DNA of 35,546 bases, taken from the NCBI GenBank assembly GCA_937926145.1, contig CALANW010000171.1, positions 1 to 35,546 of the forward strand, read 5' to 3'. This DNA comes from an uncultured Ruminococcus sp. Lineage in GTDB: Bacteria > Bacillota > Clostridia > Oscillospirales > Ruminococcaceae. Position 1 is the first letter of the stretch. Each line of letters starts with the position of its first letter. Of the stretch, positions 7,597-15,501 are shown piece after piece. The notes below the pieces were generated by a model. The model made no database searches. It had not been told where the DNA came from and saw only the letters and a program-made list of their open reading frames with translations. Both the position numbers and the translations under genes were made by a program.

Positions 7597-8414
7597 TGTA
7601 TTGCTCGATTTATCCCGTCATCGGCAGGCAGACCGAACTGCCGTTCTACGTTTCGGGGATAGGCGTTTCCGAACCCGAATATCACATCGTCCGAGAAAAC
7701 GGACTTGCTTCGCACCAGTTTCTTTTTGTCAGCGAGGGTTCGGGGACGTTCGGCATCGACGGCAAAAGCTTTCCGCTAAACACGGGCAGTATTCTTTATG
7801 CGGCTAAAGGCGTTCCGCACGAATATTACCCGAACGGTGAAATTTTCACGACAAACTGGGTGGTTTTCCGCGGCGAACATCTCTCCGAGCTTATGAAAAC
7901 GCTCGGCTTCGGCAAATACGGCATTGCGGAAAATTCGGCTAATGAAACCGTGCGCTCGCTGTTCAATTTGCTTCTTTCAGCGGCGAAAGAACCCGACTGC
8001 GACCCTGAAAAATGCTCGCAGCTTCTCTATGAATACATACTCGAAATGCGTAAAATATTTTGTCAAAAGCGCGGAAATGACCTTGCCGCCGACAACATCA
8101 CCGAAGCCGCTGTGCGCTATATAAATGAGCATTTCAGCGAGGATATAACGCTCGGTGCGCTCGCTTCGCTGTCGAATATTTCGGAACAGCATTTCTGCCG
8201 TCTTTTCAAGGCACGTTTCGGACTTCGCCCTATGGAATATGTTGCGCTCAGACGCATTTCACACGCAAAGTCTTTGCTCGAAACCACGAACGAAAGCATC
8301 GCCCGAATCGGTGAACTTTCGGGATACCCCGACCCGAACTATTTCGGGATAGTTTTCCGCCGATATGAGGGCGTTTCACCGAGTCTTTACAGAAAAATGC
8401 ATGGCATAAGGTAA
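7596..8414 (+). CDS. AraC family transcriptional regulator (cupin sensor domain)
   Basis: A 272-residue protein starting at ATG 7596, whose first base is the last base of the yolD stop codon. The N-terminal cupin-like ligand domain includes HQFLFVSEGSGTFGIDG and GVPHEYYPNGE. The C-terminal part has two helix-turn-helix motifs: ITLGALASLSNISEQHFCRLF and the YPDPNYFGIVFRRYEGVSP stretch. Such regulators usually sense a sugar and activate neighbouring sugar genes. The glycosidase downstream has its own promoter and is the likely target. The tight overlap with yolD means it would also be transcribed from the SOS promoter, which is odd for a sugar regulator. Confidence 0.88.
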   Translation: MYCSIYPVIGRQTELPFYVSGIGVSEPEYHIVRENGLASHQFLFVSEGSGTFGIDGKSFPLNTGSILYAAKGVPHEYYPNGEIFTTNWVVFRGEHLSELMKTLGFGKYGIAENSANETVRSLFNLLLSAAKEPDCDPEKCSQLLYEYILEMRKIFCQKRGNDLAADNITEAAVRYINEHFSEDITLGALASLSNISEQHFCRLFKARFGLRPMEYVALRRISHAKSLLETTNESIARIGELSGYPDPNYFGIVFRRYEGVSPSLYRKMHGIR

Positions 8415-8449
8415 TATTCAAATTTTAAGAGTAAGATAAATATTTACGA

Positions 8450-8478
8450 TTGAAAATCTGCGGTATTTATGGTATCAT
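8450..8478 (+). promoter_or_regulatory. Promoter of the GH59 gene
   Basis: TTGAAA (8450-8455), a 17-bp spacer and TATCAT (8473-8478) lie 57 bp before the ATG. The weak -10 fits dependence on an activator, plausibly the adjacent AraC protein. Confidence 0.6.
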
Positions 8479-8534
8479 CTTCTTATAGAAATGATTTTCA
8501 AGGCTGAAAACATCGGGAAGAAAGGATCGTAAAT

Positions 8535-10940
8535 ATGAAAAAAACGAGCTTCACTATTGACGGTAAAAATGCGAATACAGCTTCAAATATGCGATTCCGC
8601 GGTGCAGGAATGGTTTCGGGAAACAATTCTTCGCGGCTTTTGCTCGACTACAAATCGGAACACCCCGACAGATACAATGAGATACTCGAATACACATTCG
8701 GCAAGCACGGCATCGGTGTGAATTTTCTAAAGCTTGAAATGGGTTCGGACGTAAATTCATCATCGGGAACCGAACCCTGCGTAAAGCGTTATGAGGACGA
8801 AAAAGCCGATGTTACGCGTGGTGCAGGCTATCAGCTTGCCGCTGACGCTAAGAAGATCAACCCCAATCTGGAGCTTGATATGCTCTGGTGGAGTGAGCCT
8901 TTGTGGGTGACAAAGGCAGACGATGTTCACGCCGCACGTTACAAATGGTACAAGGAAACGCTTGATACTGCGTATGAAACCTACGGCTTGAAGTTCGATT
9001 ATGTGAGCGTTGTGCGCAACGAGCGTGGCGCTGATCTCGAATGGGCGAAGTATCTTTCGGAGCATTTGAAGAGCGAAATGAACTGCCCTTATGATTATTC
9101 AAAAATTAAGATTGTCGGCGGTGAAGAGGTCTGCACATGGGGCTTTGCCGACCGAATGTTTGAGGACGAAAAGCTTATGGCGGCGGTCGATGTTGTCGGC
9201 AGTCACTACACGAGTATGTCCACCGATGCGGCGAAAAAGCTTGCGGCGGAGTACGGCAAGGAGCTTTGGTTCAGCGAGGGAAGCTCGTCCATGAGCTACT
9301 CGCAGGGCACATACCGTTTTGACAGGAACGGTTCGGGACTGGGCGACCTCAACGGCGTTCTCGACATTGCAAACCGACTTATAATGATGTACGCCAGCGG
9401 CAAAATGACGATGTGCGAATTACAGCCAGTCATCGCAGCTTATTATGACGGTGTCTGCTACTGCCAGAAGCAGTTCATCTCCGCCTGCGACCCTTGGAGC
9501 GGATATTATTACCTCGACAGCGGTTTTTTTTTGTCGCTGCATTTTTCGCAGTTCATCAGAAAAGGCTGGACATACATTGACGGCGCTTGCCATGCTGACG
9601 CAAAAACGGGCGGTGACGGTCACGCGCTTGTCGATTCCGTTTTCAGCTATATCACAGCCTGCGACCCCGACAGCGGCGATTACAGCACCGTTATCACGAA
9701 CTCGACCGACGAGCCTATCGTTTACGATATCACCGTTTCAGACCTTGCGAAAGCTTCGTCCGAAGTCGATGTCTGGGAAACGAGAGGTCCTGACACCGGC
9801 AGTTATGACGAGAATTATTTCAAGAAAATTGACACGATAACACCGACCGAAAGTGACGGAAAATATTCCTACAGCGTGACCGTGAAGCCTTTTTCGATGA
9901 TAACTTTATCCACGGTCAAAGCCGCGAATGACTTCGTGAATATGCCCGAAAGCGAACGAACTGTGTTCGCTCTCCCCTACTCCGATGATTTTGATTACGG
10001 CGAGGAATTTCTCCGAGCAAGGGGCGGTGCGCCGAAATTCACCACGGACGAGGGCGGCGCTTTCGAAGTCGAAAACATCGGCGGCAGAAACGTTCTCGTT
10101 CAGCAGATAACGCCCGAAACAAAAGCAGAGGAATGGGGCTACACGCCGAACCCGACAACGAATTTCGGTGATGACCGCTGGTACAATTACAGTGTTTCCG
10201 CCGAGGTAAAGCTTTGCGAAAGTGCCGAACCCGACAAGAATTATGCAGGCATCGGACTTCGCTACAACGAGGGTCACAAGGGCGAAAGCGGTTACTGGCT
10301 CAAGCTCTCCGAGGACGGAACTTACTCGCTTATGAAGAACAAGACCGTACTTGAAAGCGGTTCGTGCAAAGCGAACGTTCACGAATTCACGCCGCTGAAA
10401 ATTTCCGTTCAGGGCGGCAATATCCGGTGCTTCATCGGCGGTGAAAAGGTCATTGACTTCACCGACAAATGCGTTCAGAGTGCAGGCAGAGCGTCATTTT
10501 ACAGCTCGTTCGACCGAAATATGTTCGCTCATCTTCTCATTGAACCGAATGAAAACTGTTACGTCACACGTTACGACAACACCGACTTTTGCTGTGATTA
10601 TTCGGGCGCTTGGGAGCATATCACAACGGGCAGCTTTGCAAATTACAAGCGAACGCTCTCAAACGGCAGTGCGGGAGCGGTTATGACGATAAAATTCAGT
10701 GGAAACGGATTTGCTGTTGTCGGCGAAAACAAGCAATACGCGGTCATAAACGTAAAAATTGACGGAAAGACCACTGCGGAAAACTATTCCGTACCCGAAT
10801 GTGAAGTTCGTGATATCGCTTATGGCATTGACGGGCTTTCCGACGGTTTGCACACGGTCGAAATCGAAGTTGTTTCGGGAATATTCTCGGCTGACAGCGT
10901 TCAGTTCACGGGTGGAAATGTTCCTTTTTCCGTAAAATAA
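8535..10940 (+). CDS. GH59 (galactosylceramidase-like) glycoside hydrolase, cytoplasmic
   Basis: An 801-residue protein starting at ATG 8535 after AAAGGAT. The opening GAGMVSGNNSSRLLLDY and LKLEMGSDVNSSSGTEP strongly recall GH59, the galactosylceramidase (beta-galactosidase) family. The (beta/alpha)8 catalytic pair is visible as Glu163 in VVRNERGADLEW (acid/base) and Glu248 in ELWFSEGSSS (nucleophile). After about residue 440 there is a beta-rich region, a LamG-like module (about 560-690) and a C-terminal jelly-roll-like segment. No signal peptide or membrane anchor is seen, so it should act inside the cell on an imported beta-galactoside. It is monocistronic, behind an AraC gene and before a strong terminator. 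No transporter is adjacent. The exact substrate is unknown. Confidence 0.82.
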   Translation: MKKTSFTIDGKNANTASNMRFRGAGMVSGNNSSRLLLDYKSEHPDRYNEILEYTFGKHGIGVNFLKLEMGSDVNSSSGTEPCVKRYEDEKADVTRGAGYQLAADAKKINPNLELDMLWWSEPLWVTKADDVHAARYKWYKETLDTAYETYGLKFDYVSVVRNERGADLEWAKYLSEHLKSEMNCPYDYSKIKIVGGEEVCTWGFADRMFEDEKLMAAVDVVGSHYTSMSTDAAKKLAAEYGKELWFSEGSSSMSYSQGTYRFDRNGSGLGDLNGVLDIANRLIMMYASGKMTMCELQPVIAAYYDGVCYCQKQFISACDPWSGYYYLDSGFFLSLHFSQFIRKGWTYIDGACHADAKTGGDGHALVDSVFSYITACDPDSGDYSTVITNSTDEPIVYDITVSDLAKASSEVDVWETRGPDTGSYDENYFKKIDTITPTESDGKYSYSVTVKPFSMITLSTVKAANDFVNMPESERTVFALPYSDDFDYGEEFLRARGGAPKFTTDEGGAFEVENIGGRNVLVQQITPETKAEEWGYTPNPTTNFGDDRWYNYSVSAEVKLCESAEPDKNYAGIGLRYNEGHKGESGYWLKLSEDGTYSLMKNKTVLESGSCKANVHEFTPLKISVQGGNIRCFIGGEKVIDFTDKCVQSAGRASFYSSFDRNMFAHLLIEPNENCYVTRYDNTDFCCDYSGAWEHITTGSFANYKRTLSNGSAGAVMTIKFSGNGFAVVGENKQYAVINVKIDGKTTAENYSVPECEVRDIAYGIDGLSDGLHTVEIEVVSGIFSADSVQFTGGNVPFSVK

Positions 10941-10959
10941 AACTTTATATGGGATTACA

Positions 10960-10994
10960 ACAGCCATATTCGGGTCATTCTCGAATATGGCTGT
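10960..10994 (+). terminator. Intrinsic terminator after the GH59 gene
   Basis: A perfect 13-bp stem, ACAGCCATATTCG (10960-10972) with CGAATATGGCTGT (10982-10994), is followed by TTTTT. Confidence 0.92.
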
Positions 10995-11051
10995 TTTTAC
11001 TATAAATTCAAGTAGTGTTTTGTAACATTTCACAAAAATAATACTTTTGTA

Positions 11052-11080
11052 TTGACAGTATGGATAGTTAGTGATATAGT
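11052..11080 (+). promoter_or_regulatory. Promoter of the GntR-ABC operon
   Basis: TTGACA (11052-11057), a 17-bp spacer and TATAGT (11075-11080). The repeated ATAGTTAGT units around the -10 are probably part of the operator. Confidence 0.75.
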
Positions 11081-11100
11081 TAGTTACACAAGTAATTAAC
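11079..11100 (+). promoter_or_regulatory. Putative GntR/YtrA operator
   Basis: The inverted repeat GTTAGTTAC-acaa-GTAATTAAC (one mismatch) overlaps the -10 end and the likely transcription start. Its position fits autorepression by the first gene of the operon. Confidence 0.55.
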
Positions 11101-11122
11101 CAATAAACAAGGAGATGATATA

Positions 11123-11500
11123 TTGGCAAACTTTGACGGCGAAAAGCCTATCTACATTCAAATGGCTGAATGGATCGAGGAAAACATCCTCACGGGAGTA
11201 TTCCCCGAGGAAACGCAGATACCGTCCACCACGGAAATATCGGCGATGTACAGGATAAATCCTGCGACTGCCCTCAAAGGGGTAAACATCTTGGTCGACA
11301 AAGAAATAATCTACAAGAAAAGGGGTCTTGGTATGTTCGTATGCAGCGGCGCGGAGCAAAAAATTCGCGGTGAGCGCAGGCAGGAATTCTGCGACAAGTA
11401 CATCAAATCGCTCATCAGCGAAGCAACAAAACTCGGCATCACAAAAAATGAGATCATCAATATGATAGAGAAAGGCTGTGACGGAAATGAGCACAATTGA
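11123..11500 (+). CDS. GntR family regulator, YtrA subfamily
   Basis: A 125-residue protein beginning with TTG 11123, after AAGGAGATGAT. The winged-helix domain occupies about residues 8-75: PIYIQMAEWIEENILTGVF, then QIPSTTEISAMYRINPATALKGVNIL and a wing ending KKRGLGMFV. A short helical tail follows, without a ligand-binding domain, which defines the YtrA type. YtrA proteins repress the ABC exporter genes that follow them, often responding to cell-envelope stress. It overlaps the ATPase start by 14 bp, and a palindrome sits over its own promoter. Confidence 0.88.
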   Translation: MANFDGEKPIYIQMAEWIEENILTGVFPEETQIPSTTEISAMYRINPATALKGVNILVDKEIIYKKRGLGMFVCSGAEQKIRGERRQEFCDKYIKSLISEATKLGITKNEIINMIEKGCDGNEHN

Positions 11501-12338
11501 GATCAGAGATCTTACAAAAAACTACGGTAAAACCACCGCGCTGGATAACGTCAGCGTTACATTCAAGGAGAACTGCATCTACGGTCTTCTCGGCAGAAAC
11601 GGCGCAGGAAAATCCACCCTGCTCAACATTATTTCGGGCAGGACTTTTGCCGACTCGGGCGAGGTCATCATCGACGGAGTGAACGCGATCAGCAATGACA
11701 GCGCACTCGGCAAGGTGCATTTGATGAGCGAACAGCTTCTTTACAATCCGTCGCTCAAAGTCAAGGATATGTTCAAGACTGCATCGTTTTACTATCCCGA
11801 TTTTGACATGGAATATGCGATGAAGCTTTGCTCGGAATATGAGCTTGACACAAACAGAAAGCTTTCTAAGCTTTCGACCGGCTACCGAACCATTGCAAAG
11901 GCTGTGAATGCTCTTGCCTGCGGCGCGCCGATAGTGTTCTTCGATGAACCCGTTCTCGGACTTGATGCAAACCACCGTGACCTTTTCTACAAGCACGTTG
12001 TGAACCGCTACAGCGAACGTCCTGCAACATTCGTTATCTCGACGCATCTTATCGAGGAAACAGCAGGCATAATCGAACGCGCTGTTGTTATCAAAAAGGG
12101 CGAGCTTCTTTTTGACAAAGATGTTGAGGAAGTGCGTTCAATGGGTTACAGTGTTTCGGGTAAATCAGCCGAAGTTGACAGCTTCGCAAATGGCAAGGAA
12201 CTTATGGGCGAGGACGTTATCGGCGGCTTAAAGACCGTTTACATAAAGGGCAGACTTGGTGAAGCCAAACTCCCCGAGGGGCTTACAGCCGAACCGATGA
12301 ACTTACAGAACATTTTCATTCATCTTACGAATTCATAA
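11487..12338 (+). CDS. ABC transporter ATP-binding protein (YtrB-like)
   Basis: A 283-residue ATPase. ATG 11487 is preferred over in-frame GTG 11478. The Walker A motif is GRNGAGKST. The signature is LSTGYRTIAKA, a variant of LSGGQ seen in the YtrB/YhcH-type exporter group. Walker B is PIVFFDEPVLGLD, and the switch His is in ISTHLIEE. It pairs with the membrane protein 13 bp downstream and probably drives export or a sensing-type transporter under the GntR regulator. The substrate is unknown. Confidence 0.92.
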   Translation: MSTIEIRDLTKNYGKTTALDNVSVTFKENCIYGLLGRNGAGKSTLLNIISGRTFADSGEVIIDGVNAISNDSALGKVHLMSEQLLYNPSLKVKDMFKTASFYYPDFDMEYAMKLCSEYELDTNRKLSKLSTGYRTIAKAVNALACGAPIVFFDEPVLGLDANHRDLFYKHVVNRYSERPATFVISTHLIEETAGIIERAVVIKKGELLFDKDVEEVRSMGYSVSGKSAEVDSFANGKELMGEDVIGGLKTVYIKGRLGEAKLPEGLTAEPMNLQNIFIHLTNS

Positions 12339-12351
12339 AGGGGGAATTTTT

Positions 12352-13161
12352 ATGTCAGCAAACAGTATTATCGCAAACTGCAAATATCAGCTTTACAGAT
12401 TGAGATTTGTTCCGTTATTTTACCTTATTTGGTCGATCGGTTCTATGCTGCTTTCCGCAACGATCAGATCTATCGCCGAAAAAGTTCCGTTCAGTCTTCG
12501 TGAAACGGGGCAGAACGGATTTGATGTTTTAATGGGCTTTTTCGTATTCGGATTTATATGTGCATACATCACTGATTTCTTCAACACTGCTGCCGCAAAC
12601 GGCACATCAAGGACGACAGCCTGCGTTTCCGCATATATTTCCTCGGTGATATTTTCTGTAGTATCGGCACTTGAAGTTTCCGTTCTTTACCCTATTATGT
12701 CATTGATAACGGGAGATGACGAAATGTGGGGTGCATCGCTTTACGGTGTAAAGTACGTTCTGTATGATGCAGGCTGGAGCAATTTTGCAGTAAGACTTCG
12801 TTTTTTGTGCATAGCCATATTCAGCTACATTGCATTGTGTGCAATCGTTATACTGATTGCTTCAGTTTCATACAAACTTTCTAACTGGGCAGCTTTGATA
12901 ATAACACTTTTGTTGATTTTTATCCCAACGGGAGGAATTTATTTTGCACTTGGCGAAGATGCATTGGCATCATTCTGGTGCAGTGTTGTAAAGTTGGTCG
13001 GACTTGCAGAGCTTGTCGATTCGAGTACAGATGCTCCGTTTATAGGAAACGCTTCGCAGGGAGCTGCGGTATTCATCGGCGCTTCGCTGATATTGCTGCT
13101 CTTATCCTGCCTTATCACAAGACGTTCTTCGGTCAAGCCGCTCGCCATAAAGGGCAGCTGA
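12352..13161 (+). CDS. ABC transporter permease (membrane subunit)
   Basis: A 269-residue, strongly hydrophobic protein starting at ATG 12352 after AAAGGGGGAA. About six membrane segments can be seen, at roughly residues 20-40, 58-80, 95-120, 150-175, 180-200 and 235-258. It has no recognisable signature beyond its position as the partner of the ATPase gene; ABC-2-type membrane proteins of YtrA operons look like this. The stop TGA lies 3 bp before the target duplication of element E5, which separates the gene from its terminator. Confidence 0.8.
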   Translation: MSANSIIANCKYQLYRLRFVPLFYLIWSIGSMLLSATIRSIAEKVPFSLRETGQNGFDVLMGFFVFGFICAYITDFFNTAAANGTSRTTACVSAYISSVIFSVVSALEVSVLYPIMSLITGDDEMWGASLYGVKYVLYDAGWSNFAVRLRFLCIAIFSYIALCAIVILIASVSYKLSNWAALIITLLLIFIPTGGIYFALGEDALASFWCSVVKLVGLAELVDSSTDAPFIGNASQGAAVFIGASLILLLLSCLITRRSSVKPLAIKGS

Positions 13162-13166
13162 TATTA

Positions 13167-13299
13167 TGCTAAACACCAATTAAAAACTATACAAAAATCA
13201 AGCCAAAACTCATAGCTGTTATAAACAGGTTAGTGTTAAAAACAGGTTGATATGGATTTTGCACAGATCTTTTGTATATAGTTTTATTGATATTTAGCA
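13167..13299. mobile_element. MITE-like hairpin element, copy E5
   Basis: A 133-bp element has ends TGCTAAACACCAATTAAAA and TTTTATTGATATTTAGCA, flanked by TTA at 13164-13166 and 13300-13302. The arms include ACTATACAAAAATCAAGCC and TTTTGTATATAGT. Its centre carries TAGCTGTTATAAACAGG, also seen in modified form in E4. It is inserted between the permease stop codon and the operon terminator. Confidence 0.75.
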
Positions 13300-13300
13300 T

Positions 13301-13339
13301 TACCGCCGCATAAGAATTTGAAACACTTATGCGGCGGTA
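13301..13339 (+). terminator. Intrinsic terminator of the GntR-ABC operon
   Basis: A perfect 14-bp stem, TACCGCCGCATAAG (13301-13314) with CTTATGCGGCGGTA (13326-13339), is followed by TTTTT. It overlaps the right target duplication of element E5. Confidence 0.92.
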
Positions 13340-13375
13340 ATTTTTGCTTTTTAACTTAAATTAACATAAAAATTC

Positions 13376-13404
13376 TTGACATTTGAAAAGCGCTAATGTA
13401 TAAT
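13376..13404 (+). promoter_or_regulatory. Promoter of the mgtE leader transcript
   Basis: A consensus promoter: TTGACA (13376-13381), a 17-bp spacer and TATAAT (13399-13404). The start site should be near 13411, giving a leader of about 230 nt. Confidence 0.85.
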
Positions 13405-13410
13405 TAAAAA

Positions 13411-13640
13411 GTAATTGCGATGATTCGCAGCAATTGATTTTACAGAGGAGTGAGATTTAATGGACGTGGGAAGTACAGGTATAAAACCTCGAGGTAGCAA
13501 GTGCGAAGCGGCGGTTTCGGAAGTGTCCCCGTTCGTTTCGTAATTTCACTTTAATGTTTTATGCCTCCCGCTTTTTTATTATGGGACTGACAGAGTGAAA
13601 CAACGCTTTGCCGTGTTCCGAAAGATGAGGAGGAATTTTT
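13411..13640 (+). promoter_or_regulatory. Structured mgtE leader with terminator-like stem
   Basis: The leader holds a 5' hairpin (AATTGC 13413-13418 with GCAATT 13430-13435), a 27-codon ORF, and two nested stems. The inner hairpin pairs 13504-13514 with 13529-13540 (11 bp, one bulge, two G-U pairs). The outer stem pairs GGTATAAAAC (13478-13487) with GTTTTATGCC (13556-13565), extendable by GGGA/TCCC, and is followed by TTTTTT at 13572-13577, so it resembles an intrinsic terminator. An alternative pairing, AAGCGG 13506-13511 with CCGCTT 13568-13573, competes with it. I do not see the M-box (ykoK) riboswitch consensus. Translation of the ORF would melt the 5' arms, so attenuation by ribosome position is a reasonable inference. 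Confidence 0.6.
13460..13543 (+). CDS. 27-residue leader peptide upstream of mgtE
   Basis: ATG 13460 follows an excellent Shine-Dalgarno sequence (GAGGAGTGAG, 13446-13455) and opens 27 codons to TAA 13541. The peptide begins MDVGSTGIKPRGSKC and ends SPFVS. It contains no signal peptide and does not resemble the Pro-rich MgtL peptide of enterobacteria. Both arms of the inner hairpin and the 5' arm of the outer terminator-like stem lie inside the coding region. The ribosome binding site and the spacing to a magnesium channel gene suggest a regulatory peptide; the sequence alone does not prove translation. Confidence 0.6.
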   Translation: MDVGSTGIKPRGSKCEAAVSEVSPFVS

Positions 13641-14999
13641 ATGGAAAAAGATACCGCTGTACAGCTTTTGACCGAGCGCAACTTCGCCAAGCTCAAATCC
13701 GAGCTTTCCGAGATGAACCCTGCCGATATCGCTACTCTCGTCGAAGAAATGGACGAGTTTGACGAGTTCGGCGAGCGCGAACTTACACTTTTATATCGAA
13801 TTTTGCCGAAAGAGATTGCCGCCGAGGTTTTCACCTATATGAACAGCGACCTCCAGCGTGTGCTTATCAATGCCCTTTCCGATAAGGAACTCCACGATGT
13901 CATCGATGAACTTTACATGGACGATACCGTTGACCTTATCGAAGAGATGCCTGCAAACGTTGTTTCCCGTATTCTCAAAAATACCGATCCCGCAACAAGA
14001 AATCAGATCAACGAGCTGTTAAAGTACCCGAAGGACAGCGCAGGTTCGGTAATGACGACCGAGTTCGTTTACTTCCGCGCAGACCTTACCGTTAAAGAGG
14101 GATTCGACCAGATACGAAAGATCGGTCTTGCAAAGGAAACCGTTTATACCTGCTATGTAACGCAGAACCGCAAGCTTCTCGGCGTTGTTTCACTGCTCGA
14201 TATGCTTGTTTCGGATTATGAAACCCCCGTTTCCGATATAATGGAAACTAACTTTATCTGCGTAAACACTCACGATGACCGTGAAACCGCCGCGCAGATG
14301 CTTTCAAAATATGACCTTGCCGCTATTCCCGTCGTTGACAGCGACGGAAGAATAGTCGGAATCCTCACATTCGACGATGCTATGGACGTTATCCGTGACG
14401 AGGATATGGAGGACATGGAGATCATGGGTGCTATGCTCCCATCTTCGTCAAGCAAAACCTACCTCAAAACGAGCGTGTTCTCGCTTTGGAAACAGCGTAT
14501 CCCGTGGCTGATGCTCCTTATGATATCGGCAACATTTACGGGAATGATACTCACGCATTTTGAGAGCGCACTCGCCGTTGTCCCAGCGCTGACAGCGTTT
14601 ATCCCGATGCTTATGGATACGGGCGGAAACTCGGGTTCGCAGTCGTCCGTTACGATAATCAGAGGTATCTCGCTTCAGGAAATTGAATTTTCCGATATTC
14701 TCAAAGTAATGTGGAAAGAACTCCGCGTTGGCGTACTCTGTGCCGCAACAATGGCAGTTGTCGTGTTCGCAAAGGTAATGCTCATCGACCAAAAGGGTGC
14801 GACCATTGCAATGATAGTTGCGCTGACGATTTTCTTTGTAATAATCGTTGCAAAACTTGTCGGCTGTTCGCTTCCTATGCTCGCTAAAAAGCTTGGATTT
14901 GACCCTGCCGTAATGGCTTCACCGTTTATTACAACAATTGTCGATGCACTTGCACTTCTTGTATATTTCCTTATCGCTTCAAGAGTGCTTGCATTTTGA
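13641..14999 (+). CDS. mgtE: Magnesium channel/transporter MgtE
   Basis: A 452-residue protein starting at ATG 13641 after GAGGAGGAA. It has the full MgtE layout. The N-terminal superhelical domain contains LSDKELHDVIDELYMDDTVDLIEEMP. Two CBS domains occupy about residues 135-255 (PVSDIMETNFICV, AAIPVVDSDGRIVGILT). A plug helix leads to five membrane spans from about residue 285. The family motif MDTGGNSGSQSSVTIIRG is intact, and the pore Asp is present in ITTIVDALALLVYF. MgtE is a homodimeric Mg2+ channel gated by Mg2+ binding to the cytosolic N and CBS domains. Its own promoter and a structured leader precede it; two hairpins follow it. Confidence 0.95.
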   Translation: MEKDTAVQLLTERNFAKLKSELSEMNPADIATLVEEMDEFDEFGERELTLLYRILPKEIAAEVFTYMNSDLQRVLINALSDKELHDVIDELYMDDTVDLIEEMPANVVSRILKNTDPATRNQINELLKYPKDSAGSVMTTEFVYFRADLTVKEGFDQIRKIGLAKETVYTCYVTQNRKLLGVVSLLDMLVSDYETPVSDIMETNFICVNTHDDRETAAQMLSKYDLAAIPVVDSDGRIVGILTFDDAMDVIRDEDMEDMEIMGAMLPSSSSKTYLKTSVFSLWKQRIPWLMLLMISATFTGMILTHFESALAVVPALTAFIPMLMDTGGNSGSQSSVTIIRGISLQEIEFSDILKVMWKELRVGVLCAATMAVVVFAKVMLIDQKGATIAMIVALTIFFVIIVAKLVGCSLPMLAKKLGFDPAVMASPFITTIVDALALLVYFLIASRVLAF

Positions 15000-15013
15000 T
15001 TTAAGTAAAAAAT

Positions 15014-15039
15014 ATACCGTCGAGTTTATTCGGCGGTAT
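15014..15039 (+). terminator. Intrinsic terminator of mgtE
   Basis: A 9-bp stem, ATACCGTCG (15014-15022) with CGGCGGTAT (15031-15039; one G-U pair), runs directly into a T stretch. Confidence 0.8.
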
Positions 15040-15050
15040 TTTTATGCAAA

Positions 15051-15081
15051 AACGCCGCACAACTTTTCATTGTGCGGCGTT
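15051..15081. terminator. Second hairpin after mgtE
   Basis: A perfect 12-bp stem, AACGCCGCACAA (15051-15062) with TTGTGCGGCGTT (15070-15081), has no strong T run on the plus strand. It may be a back-up or reverse-strand terminator, and it directly precedes repeat copy A. Confidence 0.6.
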
Positions 15082-15090
15082 TCAGGTTGT

Positions 15091-15483
15091 CGAAAAAATA
15101 TATTGCATTTATGCATATTGACGAAAAAAATTTTTATAACTTGATGCTAAAAGAAGAACCGCCATTCATATCCTATCGGTGCTAAACGCTCGTCGCTTTG
15201 CTCCTCACTTTTATTTGCCGAGGATAGTTGTTCAGAACATAAAGAATAAGCGCAATTCACATTTTATAGGTTTACAGACCGATTTATCAAATTCTGTTTT
15301 ACTTTTTGAGATGTGAATTGCGCCTTTTAACTTATAGATAATTTCGCTATTGCGGCATTACTTGGTGCTGTTAGTTTAGGGTGTTTCGCTTCTGCGGAAG
15401 CGACAAGGTGGCTCTGCCCCCCTTGACCCCCTGCCACCCTTTAAAAAGCGTGGACGTAAACTTTAATTTTGTGCAACTTTTTT
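15091..15483 (+). repeat. 390-bp structured intergenic repeat, copy A
   Basis: This non-coding block is repeated, inverted, at 26204-26594. It contains a perfect 13-bp long-range stem, GCGCAATTCACAT (15250-15262) with ATGTGAATTGCGC (15311-15323). It also has the hairpin CGCTTC-tgcg-GAAGCG (15387-15402), a second hairpin CAAGG...CCTTG (15404-15425), and the conserved 3' block CTGCCACCCTTTAAAAAGCG followed by TGGACGTAAACTTTAATTTT. It fills the tail-to-tail gap between mgtE and ppiB. No gene is seen in this stretch. Confidence 0.85.
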
Positions 15484-15501
15484 AATAGTGCACTTTTGTT
15501 C

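Noticed and set aside
13411..13640. M-box (ykoK) magnesium riboswitch upstream of mgtE.
   Set aside because: The conserved M-box segments were not found; the leader instead contains an ORF and a terminator-like stem.
15099..15190. Short peptide frames in repeat copies A and B (for example Y-I-A-Y-M-Q-I-D-E-K on the minus strand of B).
   Set aside because: The frames are broken by stops and indels and lack start sites. They may reflect an old gene end captured in the repeat, but coding is not supported.
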